Assembly: GCA_963818695.1 (NCBI GenBank)
Contig: CAWFTG010000001.1
Span: 434,001-498,000, forward strand
DNA length: 64,000 nucleotides
Direction: 5' to 3'
DNA from: AP-15 sp963818695
GTDB taxonomy: Bacteria; Pseudomonadota; Alphaproteobacteria; ATCC43930; CGMCC-115725
In this document: positions 54,734 to 63,694 of the stretch, piece after piece
Layout: each line of letters starts with the position of its first letter
How positions within the stretch are numbered: position 1 is the stretch's first letter
The notes under the pieces: generated by a model
What the model was told of the DNA's origin: nothing
Databases searched by the model: none
The model's input: the letters and a program-made list of their open reading frames with translations, nothing else
Made by a program: the position numbers and the translations under genes

Positions 54734-55618
54734 CGGGGTTCAATGAATTGTTCGCCGGCGGGGGGATTGTCGAGGCCGGGTGCTGGGCGCATGTGCGGCG
54801 CAAATTCTTCGATGTCCACACCGCCACCGGCTTACCCATCGCCAAAGAAGCGCTCGATCGCATTGGCCAGCTCTACGCGGTCGAGAAGACCATCAACCGA
54901 TCACCGCCCGATCGGCGGCGGCAACAGCGCCAGCTGCAGTCCAAGCCGATTGCCGAAGCATTGGCCGCTTGGGCCGACACCACCGTGCGCCAGCTCTCGC
55001 GCAAGTCCGAGCTCGCCCAGGCCTTCCGCTATATGCGGTCGCGCTGGACCGCGCTGGTGCGCTGCTTCGACGACGGCCGCTTAGCGCTCGATAACAATCC
55101 TGCCGAACGCGCTCTCCGCTGTATCGCCATTGGCCGCAAGAATTACCTGTTCGCTGGCTCCGATGCCGGTGGTCGCCGCGCCGCGGCAATCTATTCCTTG
55201 ATCGAGAGCGCCAAGCTCAACGCTCTCAACCCGCAGCACTATATCGCCGACGTGCTCGCCCGCATCGCCGATCATCCGGCCCGACGTATCGCCGAACTCC
55301 TGCCCTGGAACTGGCAACCGCTCGACGCCACCCGCGCTGCCGCCTGAGCTGACCCGCTCGCCGAGCGCTTACGGAAAAGCCCGTTCAAGCGCTACAGTAA
55401 GCCCTGTTACGAAATGCTTCGGAAAAGGCTGAGCGAGGTCGACCTTGATGCGCTTTGGGAGGGCAGAAACCGGAAGACTGTGCCGGACAATGGCCCCAAA
55501 GCCTCCTATCGGGGCGGATTAGACCGGACTTCGAACAACTGAAGCAGGTCTGCCCGCCTCACCGATTGCAAACCCGCCCGGGCCCTATCGGCCTCTATCC
55601 GCAAAAATCCTGTGCCAA

Positions 55619-55692
55619 CCGCAAAAGGCCTTGATTTAATTGAAAACCCGCTAGCTTACAAGTCAGCGCTATACCAACTGAGCTATGCACCC
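55619..55692 (-). tRNA. Degenerate tRNA-Thr(UGU)-like sequence
   Basis: On the minus strand TAGCTCAGTTGGTATAGC matches a D arm and GCTGACTTGTAA matches the 5' side of a tRNA-Thr anticodon arm with anticodon TGT. After that the sequence (GCTAGCGGGTTTTCAATT) does not complete the anticodon stem, although GGTTTTCAATTAAATC weakly recalls a T arm, and the acceptor end does not pair with GGGTGCA. It is probably a tRNA broken by an integration or deletion event and is not expected to be functional. Confidence 0.45.
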
Positions 55693-55726
55693 GCCGCGGA
55701 GTGCGCTCTATAGCAAGGCGCGCCCG

Positions 55727-55747
55727 GGGTGTCGATAGTCGACACCC
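55727..55747. other. Perfect 9-bp stem hairpin
   Basis: GGGTGTCGA, loop TAG, TCGACACCC. It lies about 35 bases upstream of the tRNA-like sequence on that strand. There is no T-run; it could be an RNA processing or binding site, or part of a former attachment region. Confidence 0.45.
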
Positions 55748-56416
55748 GAGTCCCTTCAGATAGTGGAATGCAGCCCGAGACCGATCCGCGGGCCCCCAAG
55801 ACCGCGTCGGTACGGCGGGGATGAGGAGCAGGAGACCGACGCGCACTTGCCCCTCCGCAATTAATAATGTCCTGCCGTCGGTATGCCACGACGTGACGCG
55901 TAGCGCGACCAAGACCCGATTGTATTTCCTCCATTTCGCTGCGTGAGGAGATGCATCATACTGCAGCGGTACCGGCGCGCACGGTCGTTACAGAGAGCAC
56001 GATATTGAGGTCGGGGGTGGCAGTACGGCCCAACGCCTCGGGTTATGCTCCGCGGGCGGTTGAACCTTGCTGCAAGTGTCAGCCGTGAAAACGCTCCGCC
56101 ATGAAGCCGCTATAGCGCTCCTCATACAGTCCCGGCATGCGCAGGATCTCCTCGGCCGCCGCTCGACGGCACGCCGCTCCGCCTATTGCGCAAATCCTCG
56201 GGACCAATCTGTCGTACACCTTGCGGCACTTCCGCGCAGGTTATTCCTTGCCGTATTTAGAGCGGTTCTAAAGCGGGACAGATCAGAAGTCAGCCGCACG
56301 CTCCCCCTAATCGCTTGTCCTGAAGTGAGCCCGAGCGGTAAGCTGCGGTGGAGACGTGCTCATCTGGCCCCGCAGAGGCTAGGATGAGAAGCCCAAGTTG
56401 GGCGCGAGCAGCTCGA

Positions 56417-56502
56417 GCGGGCGTGGCGGAACGGCAGACGCGGCAGACTCAAAATCTGTTGTCCGAGAGGACGTGGGAGTTCAAGTCTCCCCGCCCGCAC
56501 CA
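56417..56502 (+). tRNA. tRNA-Leu(CAA)
   Basis: 86 bases with encoded CCA. The acceptor GCGGGCG pairs with CGCCCGC, the anticodon loop is CTCAAAA (anticodon CAA) between GCAGA and TCTGT, and the long variable arm TGTCCGAGAGGACGT is the class II hallmark of leucine tRNAs. The T arm is GGGAGTTCAAGTCTCCC. It appears complete. Confidence 0.95.
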
Positions 56503-57019
56503 ATGGTGCCAGGCTTTGAAGGTAAAGGGGAACGGGAGGCCCGGCGTCAGAGTTCGGTCTGACCGGCCTGGGCCGATTCGGGCGCCTCTCGGGCAATTCT
56601 GCCAGCCTTCACGGAGCGCGGCGGAAAGGGTGTCACCCCCGCCGCCGCTTTCGGCCGGCTCGCGCTGCCCACTGGCTCGGCCGGCAGACGCAATCGCGAT
56701 CATCGATCGGCCCTCGGTTTGCCTGCCGATGCGTGTTCGCGTACCCAGACAACGCAGGAAACGCCTCAGCAAGGATTGTCTCGGCAAGGGACGCACGACC
56801 AAGAGCCGCTCGACATATTCAAGCCGCAGGCGCGCAGCGCGCGACCGCTGGTCGAGTTCGACCCTCGTTGCGCTCTGGTCCAATATATCGCTTTTCGGCA
56901 TGACCGTACTCCACGTCGAGACATCTTGGCTTTTGCCAGACGCCGGATAAATGACGCGGGCGGAGCGAAAGGGGTGTGAGGTACCTCACATTGCAAAAAA
57001 GTTTTTAACGGCTTGGTCA
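56503..57019. other. Intergenic region after tRNA-Leu, nothing recognised
   Basis: About 500 bases with many overlapping GC-rich frames but none with protein-family character. tRNA-Leu genes are common integration sites; no integrase or direct repeat of the tRNA 3' end is visible here. Confidence 0.4.
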
Positions 57020-57760
57020 TCAATGGCCGTATCGCACGCGGTACCACGCCAGCCCGATCAGTTCGTGAAGAGCATAGTAGCTCCGAAGCAATGCCGGGAC
57101 CTGCGGCAGGAAAGCCGCGATCGAGAGCGGCGGGCTCCCACCCTCGGTGGTCGGTGACGGGACCACCGGGTAGCCGACCGCCCGGAAGGACCACAGCGCT
57201 CGCGCCATATCCCAAGGGTGCGCTACGACCAGAGCGGAATGAACGCCAGCGTGACGCAGGATCTCGGCCGAGAATAAAGCATTTTCGAAGGTGTTTTGCG
57301 AGCGCTCCTCGCACCATTGCACCGGCACGCGAAAATCCTCTTGCAGCACTCTCCTCATCAGCGCGGCGAGGGGGGCGTCAGGCGGACCGCCGCTGACCAG
57401 GATCGGCAGGCCGAGACGGCGCCACTGTCTTGCCGCCTCGGCGAGGCGCTCGAGGGTCAGCGGTCCGACGATGTCAGGCACGCCGGGGACACCGCTGCGC
57501 CGCATATCGGCGGATAATACGACGATCGCGCCGGGCGGCTTGTCCGACGGGAGGGTCGGTTCCTCGAATGCAATCGCCTCCGCCCGTCGAACCAGGAGAT
57601 CGGCAGTGACCGGCATCGCGACAAGATAGAGCAGGCCGATCGCAGTGGTCGCCACCGCCAGCCCTAACGGCGTGCGCCGCCAAGCAATCAAGACGCCGAT
57701 CATCGCCAAAAAGATAAATAGGTTTGGCGGGATCAGCGAAGAATACGACAGCCAAGACAA
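57020..57760 (-). CDS. YdcF/DUF218-family membrane protein
   Basis: 246 aa. Two N-terminal membrane segments (LFIFLAMIGVLIAW; LAVATTAIGLLYLVAMPVTA) precede the DUF218 domain. AIVVLSADMRR, LPILVSGGPPDAPLAALM, EERSQNTFENALFSAEIL and HSALVVAHPWDMARALWSF are its conserved motifs (Gly-rich loop, E-x-x-S-x-N-T-x-E-N). Relatives such as ElyC and SanA act in envelope or polysaccharide metabolism; the exact reaction is uncertain. It is followed on the same strand side by the GNAT-like gene and likely belongs to the second sugar cluster. Confidence 0.8.
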   Translation of the reverse strand: MSWLSYSSLIPPNLFIFLAMIGVLIAWRRTPLGLAVATTAIGLLYLVAMPVTADLLVRRAEAIAFEEPTLPSDKPPGAIVVLSADMRRSGVPGVPDIVGPLTLERLAEAARQWRRLGLPILVSGGPPDAPLAALMRRVLQEDFRVPVQWCEERSQNTFENALFSAEILRHAGVHSALVVAHPWDMARALWSFRAVGYPVVPSPTTEGGSPPLSIAAFLPQVPALLRSYYALHELIGLAWYRVRYGH

Positions 57761-57783
57761 AGCTAATCAGTGCTGGGGCGCTC

Positions 57784-58860
57784 TCAGCCGACCGGAGCGA
57801 GCCTCTCGCGACGCAGCCCGTGGTACAGCATCGCGGCCTGGCGTTTCAGCCCAAAGCGCAGACCGCGCCACGTCCGCGGGTTGGCCGCGGTGATGCCCCA
57901 CCTCTCACGCCGCTTTGGCAACCACAATTTCTTATACGGATCGTCACCGCGGCCGAGACTGATCTCGCGTGGGCGATCGTCGGTCAGCACGCGTTCGAAC
58001 ATCTCCATCGAGAGGAGCGTGCCGAGGGAAAGGTCGTCAAAGCGCTTGTCATGCGCCAGCTTGCAAATGACGGCTCGACCCTTCCACAGGATCCAGAACT
58101 GAGCCGCCGCCGGTATTCCATCCAAATAATATATGCCGAGCCGCAGCGCGCGGAGTTTGCCGGCGAGCCGGATCAACGCGGGCACAAAGTCGGGATATAA
58201 TTCGGGCGGCTTCCAGCTCGCAGCGTAAACTGTTTCATAATCGGCGACCGCCCTATCGAGACCTTTGTCGTCATCGACGAAGGATGTCGTCAGGCGGTCG
58301 CCGCGCTCAAGCCCGCGACGCTTCCGACGCCACGTATTGCGCAACTCGGAAGGGCGGGCGGCAACATAATCGGGAAAACTTAGGCCCGCGGTCTCTTCAT
58401 ACCAGGTGCCGGAGCTGAAGCAGGGTTCGACGAGCAGGCCGGCGCAGCGCAGCGCGCCCACTAATGCGGCATAACTCGGCTCGCGCGGATCGAGCTCGGA
58501 CAAGGAAAGGCAATCCCAACGCGGCCGTTCCGCAAGTATCTCCGAGAGGATCGCGGCGAGGCTAGTTTCGAGGTCGGCGCCCGACGCATGAAGGGGGCCG
58601 TGCTCGAGGCTGTGGGCATTCGTCAGGCTGGCCAGGTTCCGCCCGTCATTACCCGTCATAGTCTGAGTCAGGAGGGCGGTTGGCGGGGCCGCTCGCTCGG
58701 CCGTATACGCGCGGATTTCGGTTGCCTTCGGTACGCCATACCGTGCCATCAGGTCATACCAGGCCGGAAGCGCGAAGAAGTTGTCAGCGGAGCTTTTATG
58801 AAAAGCGCAAGCAAGACCGCTCGGCAGTTGCCGAAAATCCGGATTTCTGTAAAGTGGCAT
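57784..58860 (-). CDS. GNAT-family protein (BioF2/CelD-like)
   Basis: 358 aa. The central part SELRNTWRRKRRGLERGDRL and YETVYAASWKPPELYPDFVP followed by LRLGIYYLDGIPAAAQFWIL and CKLAHDKRFDDLSLGTLLSM matches Acetyltransf_6 (BioF2-like) proteins, which are typical of exopolysaccharide and exosortase-associated clusters. The C-terminal EISLGRGDDPYKKLWLPKRR is also characteristic. The likely role is transfer of an acyl or amino-acyl group onto a sugar or carrier; no substrate evidence. Divergent from the GT4 at 58903 and close to it. Confidence 0.75.
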   Translation of the reverse strand: MPLYRNPDFRQLPSGLACAFHKSSADNFFALPAWYDLMARYGVPKATEIRAYTAERAAPPTALLTQTMTGNDGRNLASLTNAHSLEHGPLHASGADLETSLAAILSEILAERPRWDCLSLSELDPREPSYAALVGALRCAGLLVEPCFSSGTWYEETAGLSFPDYVAARPSELRNTWRRKRRGLERGDRLTTSFVDDDKGLDRAVADYETVYAASWKPPELYPDFVPALIRLAGKLRALRLGIYYLDGIPAAAQFWILWKGRAVICKLAHDKRFDDLSLGTLLSMEMFERVLTDDRPREISLGRGDDPYKKLWLPKRRERWGITAANPRTWRGLRFGLKRQAAMLYHGLRRERLAPVG

Positions 58861-58902
58861 CAGGCGAAGCCAGCCTCTTCGGAGCTTTTCGGGCGTTGCC
58901 GG

Positions 58903-60108
58903 GTGCGAATCCTTACCTTCACGACGTTATATCCAAACCTGTTGCAGCCCCAACACGGGATTTTCGTCGAGACCCGTCTGAGGAAACTGGTTGCGAGCGG
59001 CGTGGTCAGCGCCCGGGTTGTCGCGCCCCGCCCTTGGTTCCCGTTCGGCTCTGCGCGGTTCGGACGATATGCCGTGTTTGCGCGTATGCCGGGCGAGGAA
59101 ACCCGCCACGGGCTGCATGTCGACCATCCGCGTTATCCCGTAATTCCCAAGGTTGGAACGAGCGCGGCGCCGCTCGCCCTGTGCGCCGCAGTCCTGCCGT
59201 TTCTGCGCCGACAGATCCGCGATGGCCATGATTTCGATCTGATCGATGCCCACTATTTTTATCCGGACGGCGTCGCTGCCGTTTTGCTCGGATGCGCCCT
59301 CCATCGCCCTGTCAGTGTCACCACCCGAGGCAGCGATCTCAACGTGATCGCACAGCACGCGGTGCCGCGTAGATGGATCCGCTGGGCAGCGCGGCACGCG
59401 GATGGCTTGGTTGCGGTGTCGAGCGGGCTGAAACGCCGGCTGGTCGAGCTCGGCGTCAGCGCCGACCGAGTTCGCGTTCTGCGCAACGGAGTGGATCTGG
59501 CGCTGTTCCGCCCTCAGGACCGTGAGACAGCACGGGCCAGCCTCGGTTTCACGCGGCCGACCATTCTCGCAGTCGGCAACCTGGTCGCGCTGAAGCGGCA
59601 TTGGTTGATGGTCGAGGCACTCACCCAATTGCCGGAGGTCGAACTCGCGATCGTTGGCGAGGGGCCCGAGCGCGCCGGCATCGAAAAGCTGGCGCGCGAG
59701 CGCAACGTCGCCGAGCGTGTGCTCCTGCTCGGCCGGATGCCGCAGGATCGCCTTCCCGAGATTTACAGCGCGGCCGATCTGCTGCTGCTCGTTTCGACGC
59801 ATGAAGGCTGGCCCAATGTCCTGTTGGAGAGCATGGCCTGCGGCACCCCGGTCGTGGTCTCCTCGATAGATGGCGTCGCCGATATCGTCGCCGCGACCGT
59901 GGCGGGACGCATTTTGGCCGATGATACCCCGAGCGGTCTCGCTTCCGCGATCCGCGAACTCCTCGCAGCGCCGCCGTCCCGCGCCGCAACCCGCCTCTAT
60001 GCCGAGCAATTCGATTGGCAGAGCACGACCGATGGACAAATCGCGCTGTTCCATGAAATCCTGGACCGGCGATCGAAAATTCGACGCGCTCCCGTGCACG
60101 CAGCCTAA
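58903..60108 (+). CDS. Glycosyltransferase family 4 (exosortase-cluster type)
   Basis: 401 aa from GTG 58903 (MRILTFTTLYPNLLQPQHGI); the long upstream frame overlaps the opposite-strand GNAT gene and is not used. FTTLYPNLLQPQHGIFVETR is typical of the GT4 next to exosortase-A genes. The donor half has ILAVGNLVALKRHWLMVEAL, VSTHEGWPNVLLESMACGTP (EX7E) and VVVSSIDGVADIVAA. It is intact and of usual size. Overlaps tail to tail with the next pseudogene by 4 bases. Confidence 0.85.
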   Translation: MRILTFTTLYPNLLQPQHGIFVETRLRKLVASGVVSARVVAPRPWFPFGSARFGRYAVFARMPGEETRHGLHVDHPRYPVIPKVGTSAAPLALCAAVLPFLRRQIRDGHDFDLIDAHYFYPDGVAAVLLGCALHRPVSVTTRGSDLNVIAQHAVPRRWIRWAARHADGLVAVSSGLKRRLVELGVSADRVRVLRNGVDLALFRPQDRETARASLGFTRPTILAVGNLVALKRHWLMVEALTQLPEVELAIVGEGPERAGIEKLARERNVAERVLLLGRMPQDRLPEIYSAADLLLLVSTHEGWPNVLLESMACGTPVVVSSIDGVADIVAATVAGRILADDTPSGLASAIRELLAAPPSRAATRLYAEQFDWQSTTDGQIALFHEILDRRSKIRRAPVHAA

Positions 60109-61313
60109 TCCCGCAATATACGCCGGTAGACCTCGCCATAACGGGCGACGCTATGCGCCCACGAGCGCTCGCTATCGATGAACTTGCTCGCCTGCGCCCG
60201 GATACGCGGCCAGGAATCCTGATCTGCGAGCGCCGCGAGCACGCCCTCGGCAAGGCGCCGCGGGTCGCCCGGGGGAAACAGGTAGCCAGTCTCTCGGTCG
60301 CGGATCAGCTCGCGATGACCGCCGACGCTCGAAGCGACGACGATGCGCTCCTGCGCCATGGCCTCGAGCGGTTTGAGCGGCGTCACCAGCTCGGTCAAGC
60401 GGGTCGAAACGCGCGGGAATACGAGCAAGTCGACCAAGTCGTAATACCGCCGCATCTCGTTTTGCGTCACCCTTCCGGCGAAGACCACGCTGTCGCCGAG
60501 GTCGAGTTCGCGGGCGAGGGCGCGCAAACTGTCCTCTTCCGGCCCACCGCCGGCGAGCAGTACGGCGATGGCGGGCTGGTGCCGCCGCATTTCGGGAACC
60601 GCGCGCAGCAGCAGATCCAGATCCTTCATAAGCGTAGAACGAGCCAAAGAAACCGAGAACTGTTTTCCGATATAGACCGAGCTGCGTTGCCAGAGCGCGG
60701 TCGGGAATTCCCGGCCCGCTGAAGATGTCGCGATCGACCGCGTTGGGAATGACCGTAATCTTGTCGCCGGGCACCCCGCGGGCGACCGCATCCGCGCGCA
60801 ACCCCTCACATATCGTTGTCACTGCGTTGGCTCGGTGGAGCGCCCGAGTCTCGACGATCCGCGTCGCCGCGATAGCGCAGCGCCGCCGTGACCGTGCGTC
60901 CCGTGGCTGGCCGCCGCGTCCTCCCAAAGCGCGCGAACTTCGTAGACGACCGGGATCGCATGGCGCCGGCCGGCACGAATTGCCGACATCGCGTTGAGGA
61001 CCGGCGAGTGCGCGTGCAGGATTTGCGGGCGAACCTCGCCGATCACTTCGTCGAGCCTCCGGTCGAGGTCGCTGACGATCGTCAGCTCGCGAAACCACGG
61101 TAGCCGGGCGGACAACCCGGTCGGCATCCGGGTCCGCAGAAACTCCCATTCGCCGATCCGCTCCCGCGCCGGTCCCGGCGCGTAATGCTTGCCGCTGGTC
61201 AGCAGCACCGGGTCCCAGCCCAGCGCCCGCTGCTGGTTGACGATGCCGAGAGTACGATAGACATAGCCGCTCTGCAGCGGCAGCGAATGGTCGAGAATAT
61301 GCAGAATTCGCAT
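60105..61313 (-). pseudogene. Exosortase-A-associated GT4 (Daro_2409-type), frameshifted
   Basis: The N-terminus from ATG 61313 is MRILHILDHSLPLQSGYVYR, TLGIVNQQRALGWDPVLLTS, then ARERIGEWEFLRTRMPTGLS, a good match in pattern to the exosortase-A-associated glycosyltransferase family. The frame breaks after ALWEDAAASHG (about 60905). A second frame carries AVTTICEGLRADAVARGVPG and DKITVIPNAVDRDIF to about 60665. A third carries MKDLDLLLRAVPEMRRHQPA, VSTRLTELVTPLKPLEAMAQ and ERIVVASSVGGHRELI, ending at 60105. At least two shifts are required. It would be about 400 aa if repaired. Confidence 0.75.
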
Positions 61314-61402
61314 TTACCGGGGCGTGTGTGGTGCTAATTGCCGGCAATATAGCAGGGTCGCTGGGTTGAACGAGCTTCCGTGGAAAGCCCTGAGTTACCG
61401 TT

Positions 61403-62566
61403 AACGAGCACGTCTCGCCGATGTCGAGTTCGGTCTCGAGACTCTCCCCCGGTTGGCGGAGCTCGAGCGCGAATGGCGCCGGCTCGAAGTCAGCCGGAAA
61501 TCCGTCATTCTTCACGTCATGGTATTGGATCGGCACGCTGTTGAGTGCCTTACCGCCAGCGAGCCGGCCCAAACTGCTGCGCGGCACGCGCGGACGGCAA
61601 AACAGTTTCGCTGGCTTTAGCTCGGCGCCAATGAGACCCGCCGCCGGCGCGGGTTGGTTCGCTCACGCGGTCTTTATCTGAACGAGACCGGCGATCCGCG
61701 CTTCGACTCGTTGACGATTGAGCACAACGGGATCCTTGCAGCGGCGGAGTGGGAGCTCGTGATCTGGGACGAGCTGATCGGCTGGTTCGCCAATCTTCGC
61801 GGCGAGGCGGACGAGCTGCATGTCGGCGGTTCGCAGCGGCGCCTGCCCGAAGCAACACTCTGCAAGTGGGGGCTCGGATGTCACGAAACATCCCTTCCTT
61901 CCTACTCGGTCGATCTTTGCCGGCTGAAAGAGAGCGGCGGGGAGATCTATCCGGTGCTCAGCGCCAATGCGCGCCAGCAGCTCCGGCGCACCTTGCGGCA
62001 TTTCGAGCGGTTCGGTCCGTTGCGTCTGGGCGAGGCGACAACCGTGCCGGAAGCATTGGCATTTTTCGAAGCGATGAAGGAGCTGCATTGTGCGTCATGG
62101 GAGCGGCGCGGCAGGCCGCATTCCTTTTCCGGCGGGTTCTTCGAGCCGTTCCATCGGCTGCTCGATCGAGCGCAGCTTTGCCGAGGGCGGAACGCAGCTT
62201 CTCAAAGCCTGCGCCGGCGACCGCGTCCTCGGCTATCTCTATAACTTTCGGTTAGGCAATCGCATCTATGCTTACCAAAGCGGGTTCGATGATGCCGACC
62301 GCCGCGAGCGGCCTGGGATCGTCACGCACTTCCTGGCGATCCGCCACGCCTTCCGATCGGGCGCACGGGTGTATGATTTCATGGCCGGCCGCAACCGTTT
62401 GAAAGAGAGTTTCGCGACCCGGTGCGAGCCGATGCTGTGGCAGGTCATCCAGCAGCCGCGCCTGGTGTTTCATGTGGAGCGGCTTGGCCGGCGCTTCAAA
62501 CATGCCGTAGCGCCCGCCATTGCTATGTTCCTCTCCCACCCATCAAGGAGGGAAAAGGAGCATTAG
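61403..62566 (+). pseudogene. GNAT-family protein (BioF2-like), frameshifted
   Basis: Segments in order: FGLETLPRLAELEREWRRLE (frame opening about 61403), NPSFFTSWYWIGTLLSALPP and ASRPKLLRGTRGRQNSFAGF in a second frame, RSRGLYLNETGDPRFDSLTI to RQQLRRTLRHFERFGPLRLG in a third, then a shift near 62165 into ERSFAEGGTQLLKACAGDRV and YLYNFRLGNRIYAYQSGFDD and YDFMAGRNRLKESFATRCEP, ending at 62566. These are the BioF2/Acetyltransf_6 landmarks. A paralogue of the intact GNAT at 57784. Confidence 0.7.
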
Positions 62567-62701
62567 GGGGACGGTGCGCAGGGGCTCGGGCGGGTTGGGA
62601 AGGCGCGAAAAAGGGCTTGTTGGATGGGCGTTTAGACGGTACCGCAGCCATTCTTAATCGCCGTGCAGCCGTGAATTGGAGCGTCGAGCAAAAGGGACCT
62701 C

Positions 62702-63682
62702 ATGTCGATCCTTGTCACCGGCGCTGCCGGGTTCATCGGGTTTCATGTCGCCAAGGCACTGCTCGAGCGGGGCGAGCGGGTATTGGGCATCGACAATCTC
62801 AACGAATATTACGATGTGCGTCTCAAGGAGGCTCGGCTCGCCCGGCTGCGCGCCTTTCCCGGCTTTGCATTTGCCAAGCTGGATGTCGCCGACCGAGACG
62901 GGGTGTTCACGATGGTCGAGCGGCACAAGGATCTGCGCAGCATCATCCATCTCGCGGCACAGGCGGGCGTCCGGTATTCGCTGGAAAACCCTTACGCCTA
63001 TGTCGATGCGAATGTCACCGGCACGCTGGTGATCTTGGAGGCGGCGCGGCGGATCGAGCATCTGACCGCAATCACCTATGCTTCCTCCTCCTCGGTCTAC
63101 GGCGCTAACCGCAAACAGCCTTTCAGCATCGATGATCGGGTCGATCAGCCGGTCTCGCTCTATGCCGCGACTAAACGTAGCTGCGAACTGATCGCGCACA
63201 CTTACGTCCACCTCTACGGTCTGCCAGCAACGGGGTTGCGGTTTTTTACCGTATATGGCCCATGGGGCCGTCCGGATATGGCGGCATTCCTGTTCACCCG
63301 GGCGATTCTCGCAGGCGAGCCGATAAAGGTGTTCAACGAAGGCAGGATGGCCCGCGATTTCACCTACATCGACGACATCGTCGCAGGTACGCTGGCAGCG
63401 CATGATCGCCCGCCGACGGCGGCCGAGGGAGTTCCTCACCGGATTTACAACCTCGGGAACCATAGGCCCGAACAACTCCTGGACTTTATCGCCGTCCTTG
63501 AGCGAGAGCTGGGCCGCACTGCAGAAAAGCAGTTCTTGCCGCTGCAGCCGGGCGATGTTCCGGAAAGCTTTGCGGATATCGAAGCCTCGCGCCGCGATCT
63601 CGGGTTCGAGCCTAACACCACGATCAAAGTCGGGCTCGCGCGATTTATTCAATGGTACAAGCAGTACTACCAGGTGAACTGA
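62702..63682 (+). CDS. UDP-glucuronate 4-epimerase-like SDR
   Basis: 326 aa from ATG 62702 with AAAGGGA 9 bases upstream. GAAGFIG (7-13) is the NAD loop, and IDNLNEYYDVRLKEARLARL is the hallmark N-terminal segment of UDP-glucuronate 4-epimerases. HLAAQAGVRYSLENPYAYVD and YASSSSVYGANRKQPFS lead to the catalytic YAATK. RFFTVYGPWGRPDMAAFLFT completes the signature. It interconverts UDP-glucuronate and UDP-galacturonate for surface glycans. It precedes the nucleotide-sugar dehydrogenase by 12 bases. Confidence 0.87.
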   Translation: MSILVTGAAGFIGFHVAKALLERGERVLGIDNLNEYYDVRLKEARLARLRAFPGFAFAKLDVADRDGVFTMVERHKDLRSIIHLAAQAGVRYSLENPYAYVDANVTGTLVILEAARRIEHLTAITYASSSSVYGANRKQPFSIDDRVDQPVSLYAATKRSCELIAHTYVHLYGLPATGLRFFTVYGPWGRPDMAAFLFTRAILAGEPIKVFNEGRMARDFTYIDDIVAGTLAAHDRPPTAAEGVPHRIYNLGNHRPEQLLDFIAVLERELGRTAEKQFLPLQPGDVPESFADIEASRRDLGFEPNTTIKVGLARFIQWYKQYYQVN

Positions 63683-63694
63683 TCGGTCCTTTTC

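Larger units (their letters stand above)
51963..55347 (+). pseudogene. tnpC: IS66 TnpC transposase split by IS110 copy 2 and palindromes
   Basis: It starts at GTG 51963 (PITPDNLPDDPAALKRIIAA). Segments in order: SSEKLARDIEQLEMALEALE, RRPLPEHLPREDLRHPAPCT (Zn finger CTCPTCGG), TLDYVPGRFK, SVVSKYDDHLPLYRQAEIFA, SDTLHVDDTPVPVLAPGTGK (catalytic D), RLWT; then IS110; then SPDRKGEHPQAHLKEF-type residues, VIHADG, FNELFAGGGIVEAGCWAHVR (second D), LDNNPAERALRCIAIGRKNY (catalytic E) and ending LLPWNW. At least three frameshifts, two of them due to palindromic insertions. Confidence 0.85.
47695..55372 (+). mobile_element. IS66-family element carrying nested insertions
   Basis: The ends are GTAAGCGCTCGGTGAG (47695-47710) and CTCGCCGAGCGCTTAC (55357-55372), inverted repeats with one mismatch of the IS66 type. 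Inside are tnpA, tnpB and tnpC in the usual order on the plus strand. tnpB contains an IS256-family element (48311-51717) and tnpC contains an IS110-family element (52809-54558). Flanking octamers are GCTTCTGC and GGAAAAGC, which do not match, so no 8-bp target duplication remains. The 7.7-kb length is due to the insertions; the IS66 itself is about 2.5 kb. Confidence 0.85.
55373..56416. other. Intergenic region with tRNA remnant and hairpin
   Basis: About 1 kb between the IS66 right end and tRNA-Leu. Apart from the degenerate tRNA-like sequence (55619-55692) and a short hairpin (55727-55747) I see no gene on either strand. The first 200 bases may be the broken continuation of whatever the IS66 entered; it does not match the hydrolase on the other side. 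Confidence 0.4.

Noticed and set aside
55373..55560. Continuation of the hydrolase cut by IS66
   Set aside because: No alpha/beta hydrolase motif in any frame, and the octamers flanking the IS66 tips differ, so the right flank is not the other half of that gene.
56449..56901. Minus-strand frame over tRNA-Leu and the gap after it
   Set aside because: It reads through the complement of the tRNA and has no protein-like features.
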